Source: a virus. From it: a stretch of 64,000 nucleotides of DNA. The stretch is from the IMG/VR virus record IMGVR_UViG_3300033146_001150, positions 1 to 64,000 of that record, one strand, 5' to 3'. Under the pieces are notes generated by a model. It did not search any database. It saw only the letters and a list, made by a program, of their open reading frames with translations, and was not told where the DNA came from. A program made the translations under genes and the position numbers. Position 1 is the stretch's first letter, and every line of letters begins with the position of its first letter. Below, piece after piece: positions 48,180 through 56,385 of this stretch.

Positions 48180-50204
48180 ATGAATAGTAAACAATTTATA
48201 TCTGATATTATCGTATATTCGAAGTATGCTAAATATGATCAGGATTTAAAAAGACGAGAAAACTGGTCAGAAATCATTATGAGAAATGCGGATATGCACG
48301 CTAGACGATATCCTGAACTTGCAGATGAAATCTACTATGTATATGCTAAATACGTAATCCCTAAAAAAGTATTTCCGTCTATGCGTAGTCTTCAATTTGC
48401 TGGAAAAGCGATTGAAGTAACTCCAAACAGAATCTTCAATTGTGCATTTTCAGCGGCAGACCACCCAGCAATCTTTTCAGAAACTATGTTTAATTTATTA
48501 GGTGGTTGCGGTGTAGGGTACTCTGTACAAAAACATCATGTTGAACAGCTCCCTGAAGTTAAAAAACAAAAAAATAAAAGAATTAAACGATATTTAATTC
48601 CAGATTCTATTGAAGGATGGTCTGAGGCTATTAAAGTGCTCATGAAATCGTATTTCAAAGGATCATCTAAGGTTATGTTTGATTATTCTGATATTAGACC
48701 TAAAGGTACTGAATTGGTAACTGCTGGTGGTAAAGCACCTGGACCCGCACCTCTTAAAGAATGTATTGATATTATCACTGAAAAATTAGATAGATTGATT
48801 GAAGATGGTGACGGATCTCATAAATTATTACCAATTGAAGTGCATGATATCCTATGTGTTATATCTGATGCCGTTCTTGCTGGTGGTATTCGTAGATCTG
48901 CATTAATATCTTTATTTTCGCTCGATGATGAGTTAATGTTAACGGCTAAAGGTAATTTTAAATTTAAATCTACTGTAGCTCCGAAAATTAATGGTGATAA
49001 TGTTATTCTTGAAGGGTCATATAAAGGAGTTCGTAAAGAGGTATATATCACAAAAAACCAATACGATAACTATAAGGAAACAGGAACATTGCCTTGGTAC
49101 TTCTTTGAAGAACAACGTGGTCGTGCAAATAATTCTGTGGTATTAGAATATGATAAAGTCACACGGGAAGATTTTGATAGAATTTGGAAAATTGTAGAGA
49201 ATTCAGGGGCGGGTGAGCCTGGTGTGTATTGGACTCATGATAGAGATCTTGGGACAAATCCATGTGCTGAAATTTCAATAAAATCTAAAGGATATTGTAA
49301 TCTTACAGAAGTTATAGCTGATGGCATTGACACTCAAGAAGAATATAACAATAGAGCACGAGCAGCATCGTTTTTGGGTACTTTACAGGCAGGTTATACC
49401 AACTTCCATTATCTAAGACCTGAGTGGCAAGATAACGCCGAGGATGAAGCCTTATTAGGCGTTTCTATGACAGGTATCGCTTCTGGTGATGTGTTAAAAC
49501 TTGATATGGTTGAAGCAGGAAAAGCTGCCGCAGATGAAAATGAACGTGTGGCTAAATTAATTGGTACTAATAAAGCTAAACGAGTAACTACTGTTAAGCC
49601 TAGTGGAACAGCATCTCTTGTTGCTGGAACTAGTTCTGGTATTCATGCTTGGCACGCACCATATTATGTGAGACGTATCCGTATCAATAAAGATGAAGCA
49701 CTGTATTCATATTTAAGTGATAAACTTCCTACTTCATGGTTAGAAGATGATATGTTCAGTCCTGATACAACAGCAGTCCTTGCAGTTCCTGTAAAAGCCC
49801 CTGATGGTGCTATCTTTAGAGATGAATCATCTGTTGATCTTATGGAGCGTGTTAAAAAAGTTCATGATGAATGGATTGCTAATGAATATACACATAGAGA
49901 AGGTTTAAACACCCACAATGTGTCTGTTACTGTATCAATAGCTGATGATGATTGGGGTAGTGTAGGTGATTGGATGTGGGAAAATCGACATTCATATCAT
50001 GGTATTTCAGTGTTACCGTTGAATACAGGAACATATATGCAAATGCCATTCACTGATTCTACAAAAGAAGAATATGATAGATTAATTGCTGAAGTAGCAA
50101 ATCTTAATATTAATCTCGATGATGTTATTGAGGAACACGATAATACGGATTTAAGCGGTGAATTGGCATGTTCTGGTGGATCATGTGAAATTTCAACAAT
50201 CTAA
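48180..50204 (+). CDS. nrdJ: Class II (adenosylcobalamin-dependent) ribonucleotide reductase
   Basis: The 674-residue protein resembles monomeric ribonucleoside-triphosphate reductases (Lactobacillus RTPR type). Visible are NCAFSA near 86 (substrate-side cysteine), GGCGVGYSVQ near 109, NPCAEIS near 360 and YCNLTEV near 371 (active-site cysteines and glutamate), VKPSGTASLVAGTSSGIH near 480 and a C-terminal CSGGSC pair at 664-669 for re-reduction. It needs B12 from the host. No class I nrdA/nrdB is present in the window. The stop overlaps the next small ORF. Confidence 0.93.
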   Translation: MNSKQFISDIIVYSKYAKYDQDLKRRENWSEIIMRNADMHARRYPELADEIYYVYAKYVIPKKVFPSMRSLQFAGKAIEVTPNRIFNCAFSAADHPAIFSETMFNLLGGCGVGYSVQKHHVEQLPEVKKQKNKRIKRYLIPDSIEGWSEAIKVLMKSYFKGSSKVMFDYSDIRPKGTELVTAGGKAPGPAPLKECIDIITEKLDRLIEDGDGSHKLLPIEVHDILCVISDAVLAGGIRRSALISLFSLDDELMLTAKGNFKFKSTVAPKINGDNVILEGSYKGVRKEVYITKNQYDNYKETGTLPWYFFEEQRGRANNSVVLEYDKVTREDFDRIWKIVENSGAGEPGVYWTHDRDLGTNPCAEISIKSKGYCNLTEVIADGIDTQEEYNNRARAASFLGTLQAGYTNFHYLRPEWQDNAEDEALLGVSMTGIASGDVLKLDMVEAGKAAADENERVAKLIGTNKAKRVTTVKPSGTASLVAGTSSGIHAWHAPYYVRRIRINKDEALYSYLSDKLPTSWLEDDMFSPDTTAVLAVPVKAPDGAIFRDESSVDLMERVKKVHDEWIANEYTHREGLNTHNVSVTVSIADDDWGSVGDWMWENRHSYHGISVLPLNTGTYMQMPFTDSTKEEYDRLIAEVANLNINLDDVIEEHDNTDLSGELACSGGSCEISTI

Positions 50205-50320
50205 TGAATGAGCAAGAATGTGGTAAATATTACCACACCACTGGAAAAGTACCACCACTCAATTTATTAAATTGGGTGAGTGTGTATAATATCATAGTTG
50301 CTGCTGGATTTAGTAAATAA
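50204..50320 (+). CDS. 38-residue ORF coupled to nrdJ
   Basis: ATG overlaps the nrdJ stop (TAATG). The peptide starts MNEQECGKYYHTTGKVPPLN and ends directly at the terminator. Overlap and position favour a real gene, but there is no known motif. Confidence 0.4.
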   Translation: MNEQECGKYYHTTGKVPPLNLLNWVSVYNIIVAAGFSK

Positions 50321-50355
50321 AAAACCCCCGATTGTAATAAATCGGGGGTTTTAAT
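50321..50355. terminator. Bidirectional terminator between convergent units
   Basis: AAAACCCCCGATT, 6-base loop, AATCGGGGGTTTT. It serves nrdJ from the left and the gene ending at 50366 from the right. Confidence 0.93.
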
Positions 50356-50365
50356 ATTTATTAAG

Positions 50366-52261
50366 TTATTCAGCTCTTAAAATTTTTCGCACCGGACGAG
50401 GATCTTTTCGTGGAAGCTCAGTCTCCTCATAGTCTTCATCATATTTAACATCAGCATCAGGGTATCTGTCCTTAACAACGTCATACACTTCTTTAGTTGA
50501 TAAAATTAATGGATATGGTAATTCATCTAAATCGAATAAATCTAATAATTGAGTTACGTATTCAGCTGACTCTTCATCTTCTAAGTTATTATAATTAGTA
50601 GATAATATAGAATTGCTTAATTCTCTTAATGGGATTTCTGTTTCATTTTGTTTATTGTCGTATATAAATTTTAGATCTTCAATATTGCCCATCATTAATG
50701 CTTCAATTATATCATACTTATTAAACACTCCATCATCATCATCAATATCATTCTCTTTTTTATATGCACTAATCAATAAGTCGCTTACCTCATCATTATT
50801 ATATCTATTAGATCTTTTTACATAATGTTTAGGTATTGATAAGTCATGCTTATCCATATAATCAAAAACAATGTTAACTATCTCAGTATTTTTACTATCT
50901 ATAGCTTCTTGAAGCAAATCAAGGTTTATGTTATATATATCGCTGTAAAAATCAGTAGATAATAACATACTTAATATTTCTGGATTTTTTACTCTCATTG
51001 CTGAGTATATAGGATCATCATCATCTGGCATAATTCCAATATCTAATGCCATTTTCAATAAATCAGGATTATTGGTTTTATTAATTAAATAATCCAATTC
51101 GTGTCCTGATGTTGTTGGGTTATTTTCTAACGCTTTACGTATCCATTCTTCATTACCAGTAACTGTTACTTTATTTAAAGGTATATTCTTCCAATTAGCT
51201 CCCCAATCTATCACATTCTCTATCATATTAGGATGTCCTCCTATGAAAGCATGAGCCAACGTCAAATCATCCATTTTAACTGTTTTAAATTTAGATAAGA
51301 ATTTTATAATATCTTCTTTATTATATCGAACTGCGTTATTTAATGCTGATGAGTGGGGGACATATCCATCATCAATCATTTCTTTCATACCCTCAATATC
51401 ATCATCAATTATATGTGATATAAATTTCTTTTCAACTTTAAACTTATCACGCTCATCATCTAAGTTATCTATTTCTGGTTGTATGTTATTTAATATAGAC
51501 TCTAACGGTATATCGTATTTTTTTAGATACTCATCATACTCATCGTTCCATCCAAACCCATTATTCCCTTTATAGTTATCTAAATTATCCATTGCTCGTA
51601 TTTCATTTATATATACTGTGCCTGGATTATTTTCACTTTCAGTAACACGTATAGCAGTCTTATGGAATTTATCATCTTTATCTAAGTTATTATTTATGAT
51701 ATATATCATCAACCCTTTACGGTCTAATACATAAACACAGAACATGTGTTGAGCATCATAATCAACTCCTTTTGATGTATTAGCTGCTGTACACCATCGA
51801 GATCCTTGACCTTGCTTTACTGATGCTGATTTTGTCTGAGGTACTCCAACAATTATAGAACCATCTTCAGATTCCCATAATATATTAACTCGTTCTGATG
51901 ATGGTGTATTATCTTCATCATCATTGGATTTTATTGATTTTTGAGTTGTTTGTATGTCAGAAACCCATCTCTCCGGGTCTTTTTTGTATGTATTTATTGG
52001 TTCTAAATTATTATTAGACCGACCTACATTAGAATCATATATATCAACCAATTCTCCTATATTATTAATAGTAGAAAAATAGTCCCAATTTCTAGCAATC
52101 CATCCCATATATTTATACAATGATGGTGATGGTAATGACTGTTTCAATTCAGTGAATGCATCCATATCAAATGAAGTTTTCCCTGACTGGGCTAATTGTT
52201 TAGCTTCTTTTTGAGATTCATTCATTGACAATGATTCTTGTAAATACGATAATATAGACAT
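50366..52261 (-). CDS. Head-targeted protein with WCT domain and ankyrin-like repeats
   Basis: The 631-residue protein begins MSILSYLQESLSMNESQKE (tag-type, two possible cut sites LQE/S and MNE/S). Residues about 110-220 hold the WCT domain: VGVPQTKSASVKQGQGSRWCTAAN, then MFCVYVLDRKGLMIYIINN. From about 290 to 530 are ankyrin-like repeats of 30-35 residues (SALNNAVRYNKEDIIKFLSK, LAHAFIGGHPNMIENVIDWG). A late box lies at 52287 and an AGGAG site precedes the ATG. I infer a packaged protein with a partner-binding repeat domain. Confidence 0.65.
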   Translation of the reverse strand: MSILSYLQESLSMNESQKEAKQLAQSGKTSFDMDAFTELKQSLPSPSLYKYMGWIARNWDYFSTINNIGELVDIYDSNVGRSNNNLEPINTYKKDPERWVSDIQTTQKSIKSNDDEDNTPSSERVNILWESEDGSIIVGVPQTKSASVKQGQGSRWCTAANTSKGVDYDAQHMFCVYVLDRKGLMIYIINNNLDKDDKFHKTAIRVTESENNPGTVYINEIRAMDNLDNYKGNNGFGWNDEYDEYLKKYDIPLESILNNIQPEIDNLDDERDKFKVEKKFISHIIDDDIEGMKEMIDDGYVPHSSALNNAVRYNKEDIIKFLSKFKTVKMDDLTLAHAFIGGHPNMIENVIDWGANWKNIPLNKVTVTGNEEWIRKALENNPTTSGHELDYLINKTNNPDLLKMALDIGIMPDDDDPIYSAMRVKNPEILSMLLSTDFYSDIYNINLDLLQEAIDSKNTEIVNIVFDYMDKHDLSIPKHYVKRSNRYNNDEVSDLLISAYKKENDIDDDDGVFNKYDIIEALMMGNIEDLKFIYDNKQNETEIPLRELSNSILSTNYNNLEDEESAEYVTQLLDLFDLDELPYPLILSTKEVYDVVKDRYPDADVKYDEDYEETELPRKDPRPVRKILRAE

Positions 52262-52286
52262 ATAAAGGTCTCCTCTTATTTCTATG

Positions 52287-52294
52287 TATTTATA
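52287..52294 (-). promoter_or_regulatory. T4-type late promoter box
   Basis: TATAAATA on the minus strand, 26 bases before the start at 52261. Confidence 0.75.
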
Positions 52295-52338
52295 TTAACT
52301 GCATAATATAAATTTATTATGCAGTTAATATGAAATTA

Positions 52339-52680
52339 TTAAGATGCATATGCACCGTCAACATCCCCCCAAGATAACATCTTAGACATTAACTCTTGTC
52401 TCTGTTTTTTATCTTTTGCTTTTAGCAATTCTCGCTGAATTTTTCTATTATGTTTTTGGATTTTTCGCCGTTGGTTCCAATATTCATGATCATCACCTTC
52501 TTTTTTCTTACGATGGTTTGATATAACTTTATTGGTTTTATCTACGGCAAAATCTTTAACACCTTTAGCAGCATCTTTAACACTATCAACTGCAATATCT
52601 TTAATATCATCAACGATGCCTTCATCTACTACATCATTATCAGAATCTTCATATAACTGTATATAATCTAACATATCCAT
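52339..52680 (-). CDS. Small head-targeted protein with basic helical body
   Basis: ATG at 52680 follows ATGAGGTATAGT and gives 113 residues; 52692 is less likely. The start MDMLDYIQLYEDSDNDVVDEG is nearly the same as in the next gene (MDFLEYLNLYEDSNLDT). Then comes IVDDIKDIAVDSVKDAAKGVKDFAV, an amphipathic helix, and a strongly basic helix-rich end (HRKKKEGDDHEYWNQRRKIQ). It has the size and charge of T4 internal proteins IPI-IPIII. Confidence 0.6.
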   Translation of the reverse strand: MDMLDYIQLYEDSDNDVVDEGIVDDIKDIAVDSVKDAAKGVKDFAVDKTNKVISNHRKKKEGDDHEYWNQRRKIQKHNRKIQRELLKAKDKKQRQELMSKMLSWGDVDGAYAS

Positions 52681-52695
52681 ACTATACCTCATTTA

Positions 52696-52989
52696 TTATT
52701 CTAGTCCGAATCCATAAGCTAAATTCTTTTTTCGTTCTCGGTTAGCTTCAAAGTCACGCATTGCTTGTTTTTTATCAGCCTTTTTTCTTTTAGCCATTTC
52801 TCTATCAGCATCTTTAATATTACGATTGACTTGTCTTTTCCTTTTTATTTCTTTTATTTCTTCTGGAGTTTTCTTTTTGAAAACATCTTTAACATCATCA
52901 ATGATTCCCTCATCAACTTCGTCTTCATCTAACTCTTCAGTATCAAGGTTAGAATCCTCATATAAATTTAAATACTCTAAAAAATCCAT
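52696..52989 (-). CDS. Small head-targeted protein, paralogue of the next gene
   Basis: The 97-residue protein starts MDFLEYLNLYEDSNLDTEEL and continues DEGIIDDVKDVFKKKTPEEIKEI, then a Lys/Arg-rich helix (KRKRQVNRNIKDADREMAKRKKADKKQ). It is a paralogue of the downstream gene in its first 40 residues. It follows AAGGAGATTAAT. A likely cut after the tag would release a small basic helical peptide, as for T4 internal proteins. Confidence 0.6.
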   Translation of the reverse strand: MDFLEYLNLYEDSNLDTEELDEDEVDEGIIDDVKDVFKKKTPEEIKEIKRKRQVNRNIKDADREMAKRKKADKKQAMRDFEANRERKKNLAYGFGLE

Positions 52990-52999
52990 ATTAATCTCC

Positions 53000-54781
53000 T
53001 TATATATACATTCTATTTTCGAATTTTATTGTTTGTTGTGGAGCCTCACTATTATTCTCCTTATAAAATCGTTCGACACTACGCAATTTACCTTCTAAAT
53101 CTGGGAGATATGTATATATATTATCAAAAAAGTCTAATATATCATCAACAGACATTTCAGTATCACCATACGCCATCATATACCATTTAACAACCTCAGA
53201 TATTAATTTTTTCGTTGCGTCCACTAATTTTAGCTTATCATGTCTAGATATGTCTTTTATTCCGTGCTTAGTTAATCTGTCTATGGTATGGCGAAGATAT
53301 AAAATAGGTCCTACTGATTTTAATGTTTTATATTTTTCAGCATAGTCTACGCCATTCGACTCTTTATATTCCATAAACTTAGACTGTGCATCAGCCACAG
53401 CTTCCTCCACACCTTCCATACAATCAACGTCTTCATCAGCACAATTTTCAGATACTAGTTCTTTTATTTTATTTAACGACATATCACCTGTTTTGTTATA
53501 TGTATATAATACATATGCCTTCATCAGATAAGGATCAGGATTCCCATCAGATTGAAATACTTCATCTAATATTTCCCATTCATCTAATGTATTCTCAATA
53601 GATCCTAAATCTTCAGTAAATACAACCCCTGGGTTATCTAATATATAATCAGCTAATCGTTCAAATGAAACGTCACTACTATCTAATAATTCAAAATATT
53701 CACCAACATCAGAAACTATATCAGCCTTTATTAAGTCGGCTATAGCATAAGAATCAATACTACCTTCAACCCATTCTTGTACATAATCTATAGCGTCCCC
53801 GCCATCACGTAGAGGATCGGTATGATATATAATATCATCAGCATCAATACCATCTATATCATCAGCAAGGTTATATATTTCACTCACAACATCAAAATGT
53901 AAATTATCATCTATATCATCAGCAGTCCATTCGCTATCATATATCAATTCTGCAACTTCATCGGTCAGTATCTCTTTTCCTCTATCTGATATATAAAGCA
54001 TACCATCTAAAATTTCACCTAATCTAGCGAACGCTTCGTCTCTAACAGCGTCTGGATTATCTTCTTCTGGAAATCCTTTTTCTTCAATCCAATCCAGTAA
54101 TCCAGTACCAGCAAACTCTTCTCTAGGATCAAAAAATTCATTTTCGCAGTTTTTATTTTCAACTGTATGATCTTTACCTTGTTCCCAAAACATTTGCCAT
54201 TTTTTTCTGGTCTTTTTATCATAAATGATATATAAATCTCCGTTAGCGTACATATCGTTATTAAAATAACATACGTTATCGTCTTGATGACCAGTACACC
54301 AAGCACACCCAGACGCATAATACTGAGATGCTTGCATTGTTTTAGGTACTACGACAATATACTCATTGTCGTTATATACAACTTCAGAATTTTTTTCTGC
54401 TAATTTCTTTCGGGCTTTTTCTTTATCTTTTTTAGATAAGAGTAATCCATCTTTTTCTGCATTATCCATAACTTCTATGAATGTTAATAAATCTAATTTA
54501 TTAATGTCTCGGTGTTCTGGTTTTAAATTAGTTTTTAGTCTATCGTATGTTTTTAATAAATTTGATAGTTTTGGTATATCCACAACGTCTAGAGTTTCTT
54601 TATTTTTAATAAGCCAATCTACATAGTTTCCTACTTTATCTAATCCGTTTGATGTTGGGTCTAACTCAACTATAGAATTGAATAAATTCCTATCAAGTTT
54701 ACCATCATAAAATTTATTAAATTTATCATCAGCCGTGATCTCATTGATCATACCTTCTTGTATATACTGAAATATGCTCAT
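53000..54781 (-). CDS. WCT-family head-targeted protein (paralogue 1)
   Basis: The 593-residue protein starts MSIFQYIQEGMINEITADDK (tag, then INE). Residues about 12-220 are shared with three genes at 58608-63135: FNKFYDGKLDRNLF, DPTSNGLDKVGNYVDWL, a basic helix LLSKKDKEKARKKLAEKNSEV, then IVVVPKTMQASQYYASGCAWCTGHQ, GDLYIIYDKKTRKKWQMFWE. The C-terminal 370 residues differ from the paralogues and are acidic and helical. The WCT part resembles a small-ligand or enzyme core but I cannot name it. It is in an operon behind the late box at 55121. Confidence 0.65.
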   Translation of the reverse strand: MSIFQYIQEGMINEITADDKFNKFYDGKLDRNLFNSIVELDPTSNGLDKVGNYVDWLIKNKETLDVVDIPKLSNLLKTYDRLKTNLKPEHRDINKLDLLTFIEVMDNAEKDGLLLSKKDKEKARKKLAEKNSEVVYNDNEYIVVVPKTMQASQYYASGCAWCTGHQDDNVCYFNNDMYANGDLYIIYDKKTRKKWQMFWEQGKDHTVENKNCENEFFDPREEFAGTGLLDWIEEKGFPEEDNPDAVRDEAFARLGEILDGMLYISDRGKEILTDEVAELIYDSEWTADDIDDNLHFDVVSEIYNLADDIDGIDADDIIYHTDPLRDGGDAIDYVQEWVEGSIDSYAIADLIKADIVSDVGEYFELLDSSDVSFERLADYILDNPGVVFTEDLGSIENTLDEWEILDEVFQSDGNPDPYLMKAYVLYTYNKTGDMSLNKIKELVSENCADEDVDCMEGVEEAVADAQSKFMEYKESNGVDYAEKYKTLKSVGPILYLRHTIDRLTKHGIKDISRHDKLKLVDATKKLISEVVKWYMMAYGDTEMSVDDILDFFDNIYTYLPDLEGKLRSVERFYKENNSEAPQQTIKFENRMYI

Positions 54782-54790
54782 TAGTACTTC

Positions 54791-55096
54791 CTATTTAAAA
54801 TTATACCGCTCATCTACATTAACCCCAGCCTCTTCTTCCATTTTACGAAGCCTAGTATAATAATCTGGGATTTCTGATAAATGATCTAATGCTATTTTTT
54901 TAGATATATCTTTATCTGATGTATGCTCCATCTCAACAATAACGCCCATAGATAATTGTTCTGGATCAGCGTCATCTTCAGTGAAATGATTTTCTATTGA
55001 TTTACCAGCATTCATTATGAGATTAATATTTAATTCATCTATATTAGAATCATCATTTGTCTCAATATACCCATCAATTTCATTTATTATTGACAT
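54791..55096 (-). CDS. Small acidic late protein with tag-like start
   Basis: ATG at 55096 follows GGGAGTGTAT; the longer start at 55108 is not preceded by a ribosome site. The 101-residue product starts MSIINEIDGYIETNDDSN and is acidic and helical with KIALDHLSEIPDYYTRLRKMEEE near the end. It resembles small phage proteins of the baseplate or head group that carry LDHLxEdPxYYxxL, of unknown role. First gene of a minus-strand late operon. Confidence 0.6.
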   Translation of the reverse strand: MSIINEIDGYIETNDDSNIDELNINLIMNAGKSIENHFTEDDADPEQLSMGVIVEMEHTSDKDISKKIALDHLSEIPDYYTRLRKMEEEAGVNVDERYNFK

Positions 55097-55120
55097 ATAC
55101 ACTCCCATGATTTATATTAC

Positions 55121-55128
55121 TATTTATA
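55121..55128 (-). promoter_or_regulatory. T4-type late promoter box (minus strand)
   Basis: TATAAATA on the minus strand, 25 bases before 55096. It overlaps a plus-strand box at 55127-55134, so late transcription diverges from one short palindromic site. Confidence 0.75.
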
Positions 55129-55134
55129 TAAATA
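55127..55134 (+). promoter_or_regulatory. T4-type late promoter box (plus strand)
   Basis: TATAAATA on the plus strand, 28 bases before the TTG start at 55162. Back-to-back with the minus-strand box at 55121. Confidence 0.75.
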
Positions 55135-55161
55135 ATCATAATTAACTAAAGGAGTTGATTT

Positions 55162-55602
55162 TTGAATTATAAAGAACATTCTATAGGTGGTATAATAATA
55201 TCTATTATGATATTTCTATCGCTATTAATATACACTCGTAATATAACAACCGCATTGTCATGTTCTGGGGTGTCATACATAATGGCATTATATCCTGATA
55301 TGGATATATCGTCAATATCAAAACGCATAATAACTATTGGCACTCTTATCATTATAGGATATTTAGTGTATATTGGTGGGATATATCAACAATCTATTTT
55401 AATTTTATCCGGATTAATAATAATACCAAATATATTTAAACATAGAGGTGTGGTTCATACATTAAAATTCGGTGTATTAGTATCGTATCTCATTTATATT
55501 GTATTATCCAATTATATAGATATATATTATGGGTATGTTGTTGGTGCTGGGGTTGTTGGTTATATGACTCACTTAATGTTAGACGACCATATAAGAATAT
55601 AG
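55162..55602 (+). CDS. YdjM/DUF457-like integral membrane protein
   Basis: The TTG start at 55162 follows AAAGGAGTTGATTT. The 146-residue protein has four or five membrane helices and the scattered His/Asp motifs of the membrane-bound metal-dependent hydrolase family: EHSIGG at the start, ALYPDMDISS near 48, KHRGVVHTL near 93 and GYMTHLMLDDH near 132. Bacterial members change the inner membrane; the substrate is unknown. In a late phage unit it may help lysis or membrane remodelling. That role is inference. Confidence 0.72.
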   Translation: MNYKEHSIGGIIISIMIFLSLLIYTRNITTALSCSGVSYIMALYPDMDISSISKRIITIGTLIIIGYLVYIGGIYQQSILILSGLIIIPNIFKHRGVVHTLKFGVLVSYLIYIVLSNYIDIYYGYVVGAGVVGYMTHLMLDDHIRI

Positions 55603-55609
55603 AGGTTAT

Positions 55610-55873
55610 ATGAAAAAGAGAAAAAGATTTAATAAAACTACAGGTAAACGATATGCCTTACAGACTATACCACACCGAGTAACTAAACAAACTAAAAAAC
55701 AAATACTTGATAGTAAAAATTTAGACTCTATTAGTGATGAATTGAATAATAGAATGAAGGATATGTTAATAGCAGCTAATGGGGTTAATGGTTTAGATAC
55801 ATTTATGGTGAACCAATTAAATAGATTACAATCTAAAATAGACAAACAGATCGCTAAACTAAAAGATAAATAA
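55610..55873 (+). CDS. Small basic late protein (hypothetical)
   Basis: The 87-residue protein follows AGAGGTTAT. A basic N-terminus (MKKRKRFNKTTGKRYALQTIPHR) is followed by a helical part ending in a coiled-coil-like NQLNRLQSKIDKQIAKLKDK. No known motif. It is in a late unit with a membrane protein and a tagged protein, so a virion or lysis role is possible. Confidence 0.55.
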   Translation: MKKRKRFNKTTGKRYALQTIPHRVTKQTKKQILDSKNLDSISDELNNRMKDMLIAANGVNGLDTFMVNQLNRLQSKIDKQIAKLKDK

Positions 55874-55877
55874 TATA

Positions 55878-55885
55878 TATAAATA
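55878..55885 (+). promoter_or_regulatory. T4-type late promoter box
   Basis: TATAAATA, 31 bases before the ATG at 55916. Confidence 0.75.
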
Positions 55886-55915
55886 ATACTATATTATAAA
55901 CAGAATGGAGAAAGT

Positions 55916-56338
55916 ATGTCTTTTTCAGATTACATAATCATTGAACAGCTATTATCCGAATTGGATGACATTTTGGTTAATGGTAGAATATTATTCGAAT
56001 CTCAAAATGATTTTGCGTTTAGTGATAAAGTTGATGCTATAGGTAGCCCTACAGTAAAAGCTATATTTAAATCTTTAGGTGCGGCTGCTATGTATGGTGG
56101 TAAAAAAGCTAATCAGCTTGGTAAATTAATAACACCAACCGGAATATCTGAATTAAAGTCGGCTTTAGCTGATGGATTCTTTAATAGTAGTGAAATTAAA
56201 TATATCACTAGAAAATTAAAAGACCCTACCCGATATAAAGGATATTCTGGATTTGAGCAATTTATTACAGATCTAAAAGAAGATAATCCAAAATTATTAG
56301 ATAATTTAAAAAGATTAGCACTAACAATTGTAGCATAA
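55916..56338 (+). CDS. Head-targeted protein with helical body (hypothetical)
   Basis: The 140-residue protein starts MSFSDYIIIEQLLSELDDILVNG, a tag-type start with LSE/L. After about residue 35 it is Ala/Gly/Lys rich and helical (ALGAAAMYGGKKANQLGK-like), with a conserved-looking end FEQFITDLKEDNPKLLDNL. It has its own late box and an AATGGAGAAAGT ribosome site. It is the last gene of the plus-strand block and is closed by a terminator. Confidence 0.6.
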   Translation: MSFSDYIIIEQLLSELDDILVNGRILFESQNDFAFSDKVDAIGSPTVKAIFKSLGAAAMYGGKKANQLGKLITPTGISELKSALADGFFNSSEIKYITRKLKDPTRYKGYSGFEQFITDLKEDNPKLLDNLKRLALTIVA

Positions 56339-56340
56339 AT

Positions 56341-56372
56341 AAAAAACTCATATTGAAAAATATGAGTTTTTT
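56341..56372. terminator. Bidirectional terminator between convergent late genes
   Basis: AAAAAACTCATA, 8-base loop, TATGAGTTTTTT. It ends the gene at 55916 and the minus-strand gene ending at 56386. Confidence 0.92.
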
Positions 56373-56385
56373 ATTTATTATGATA

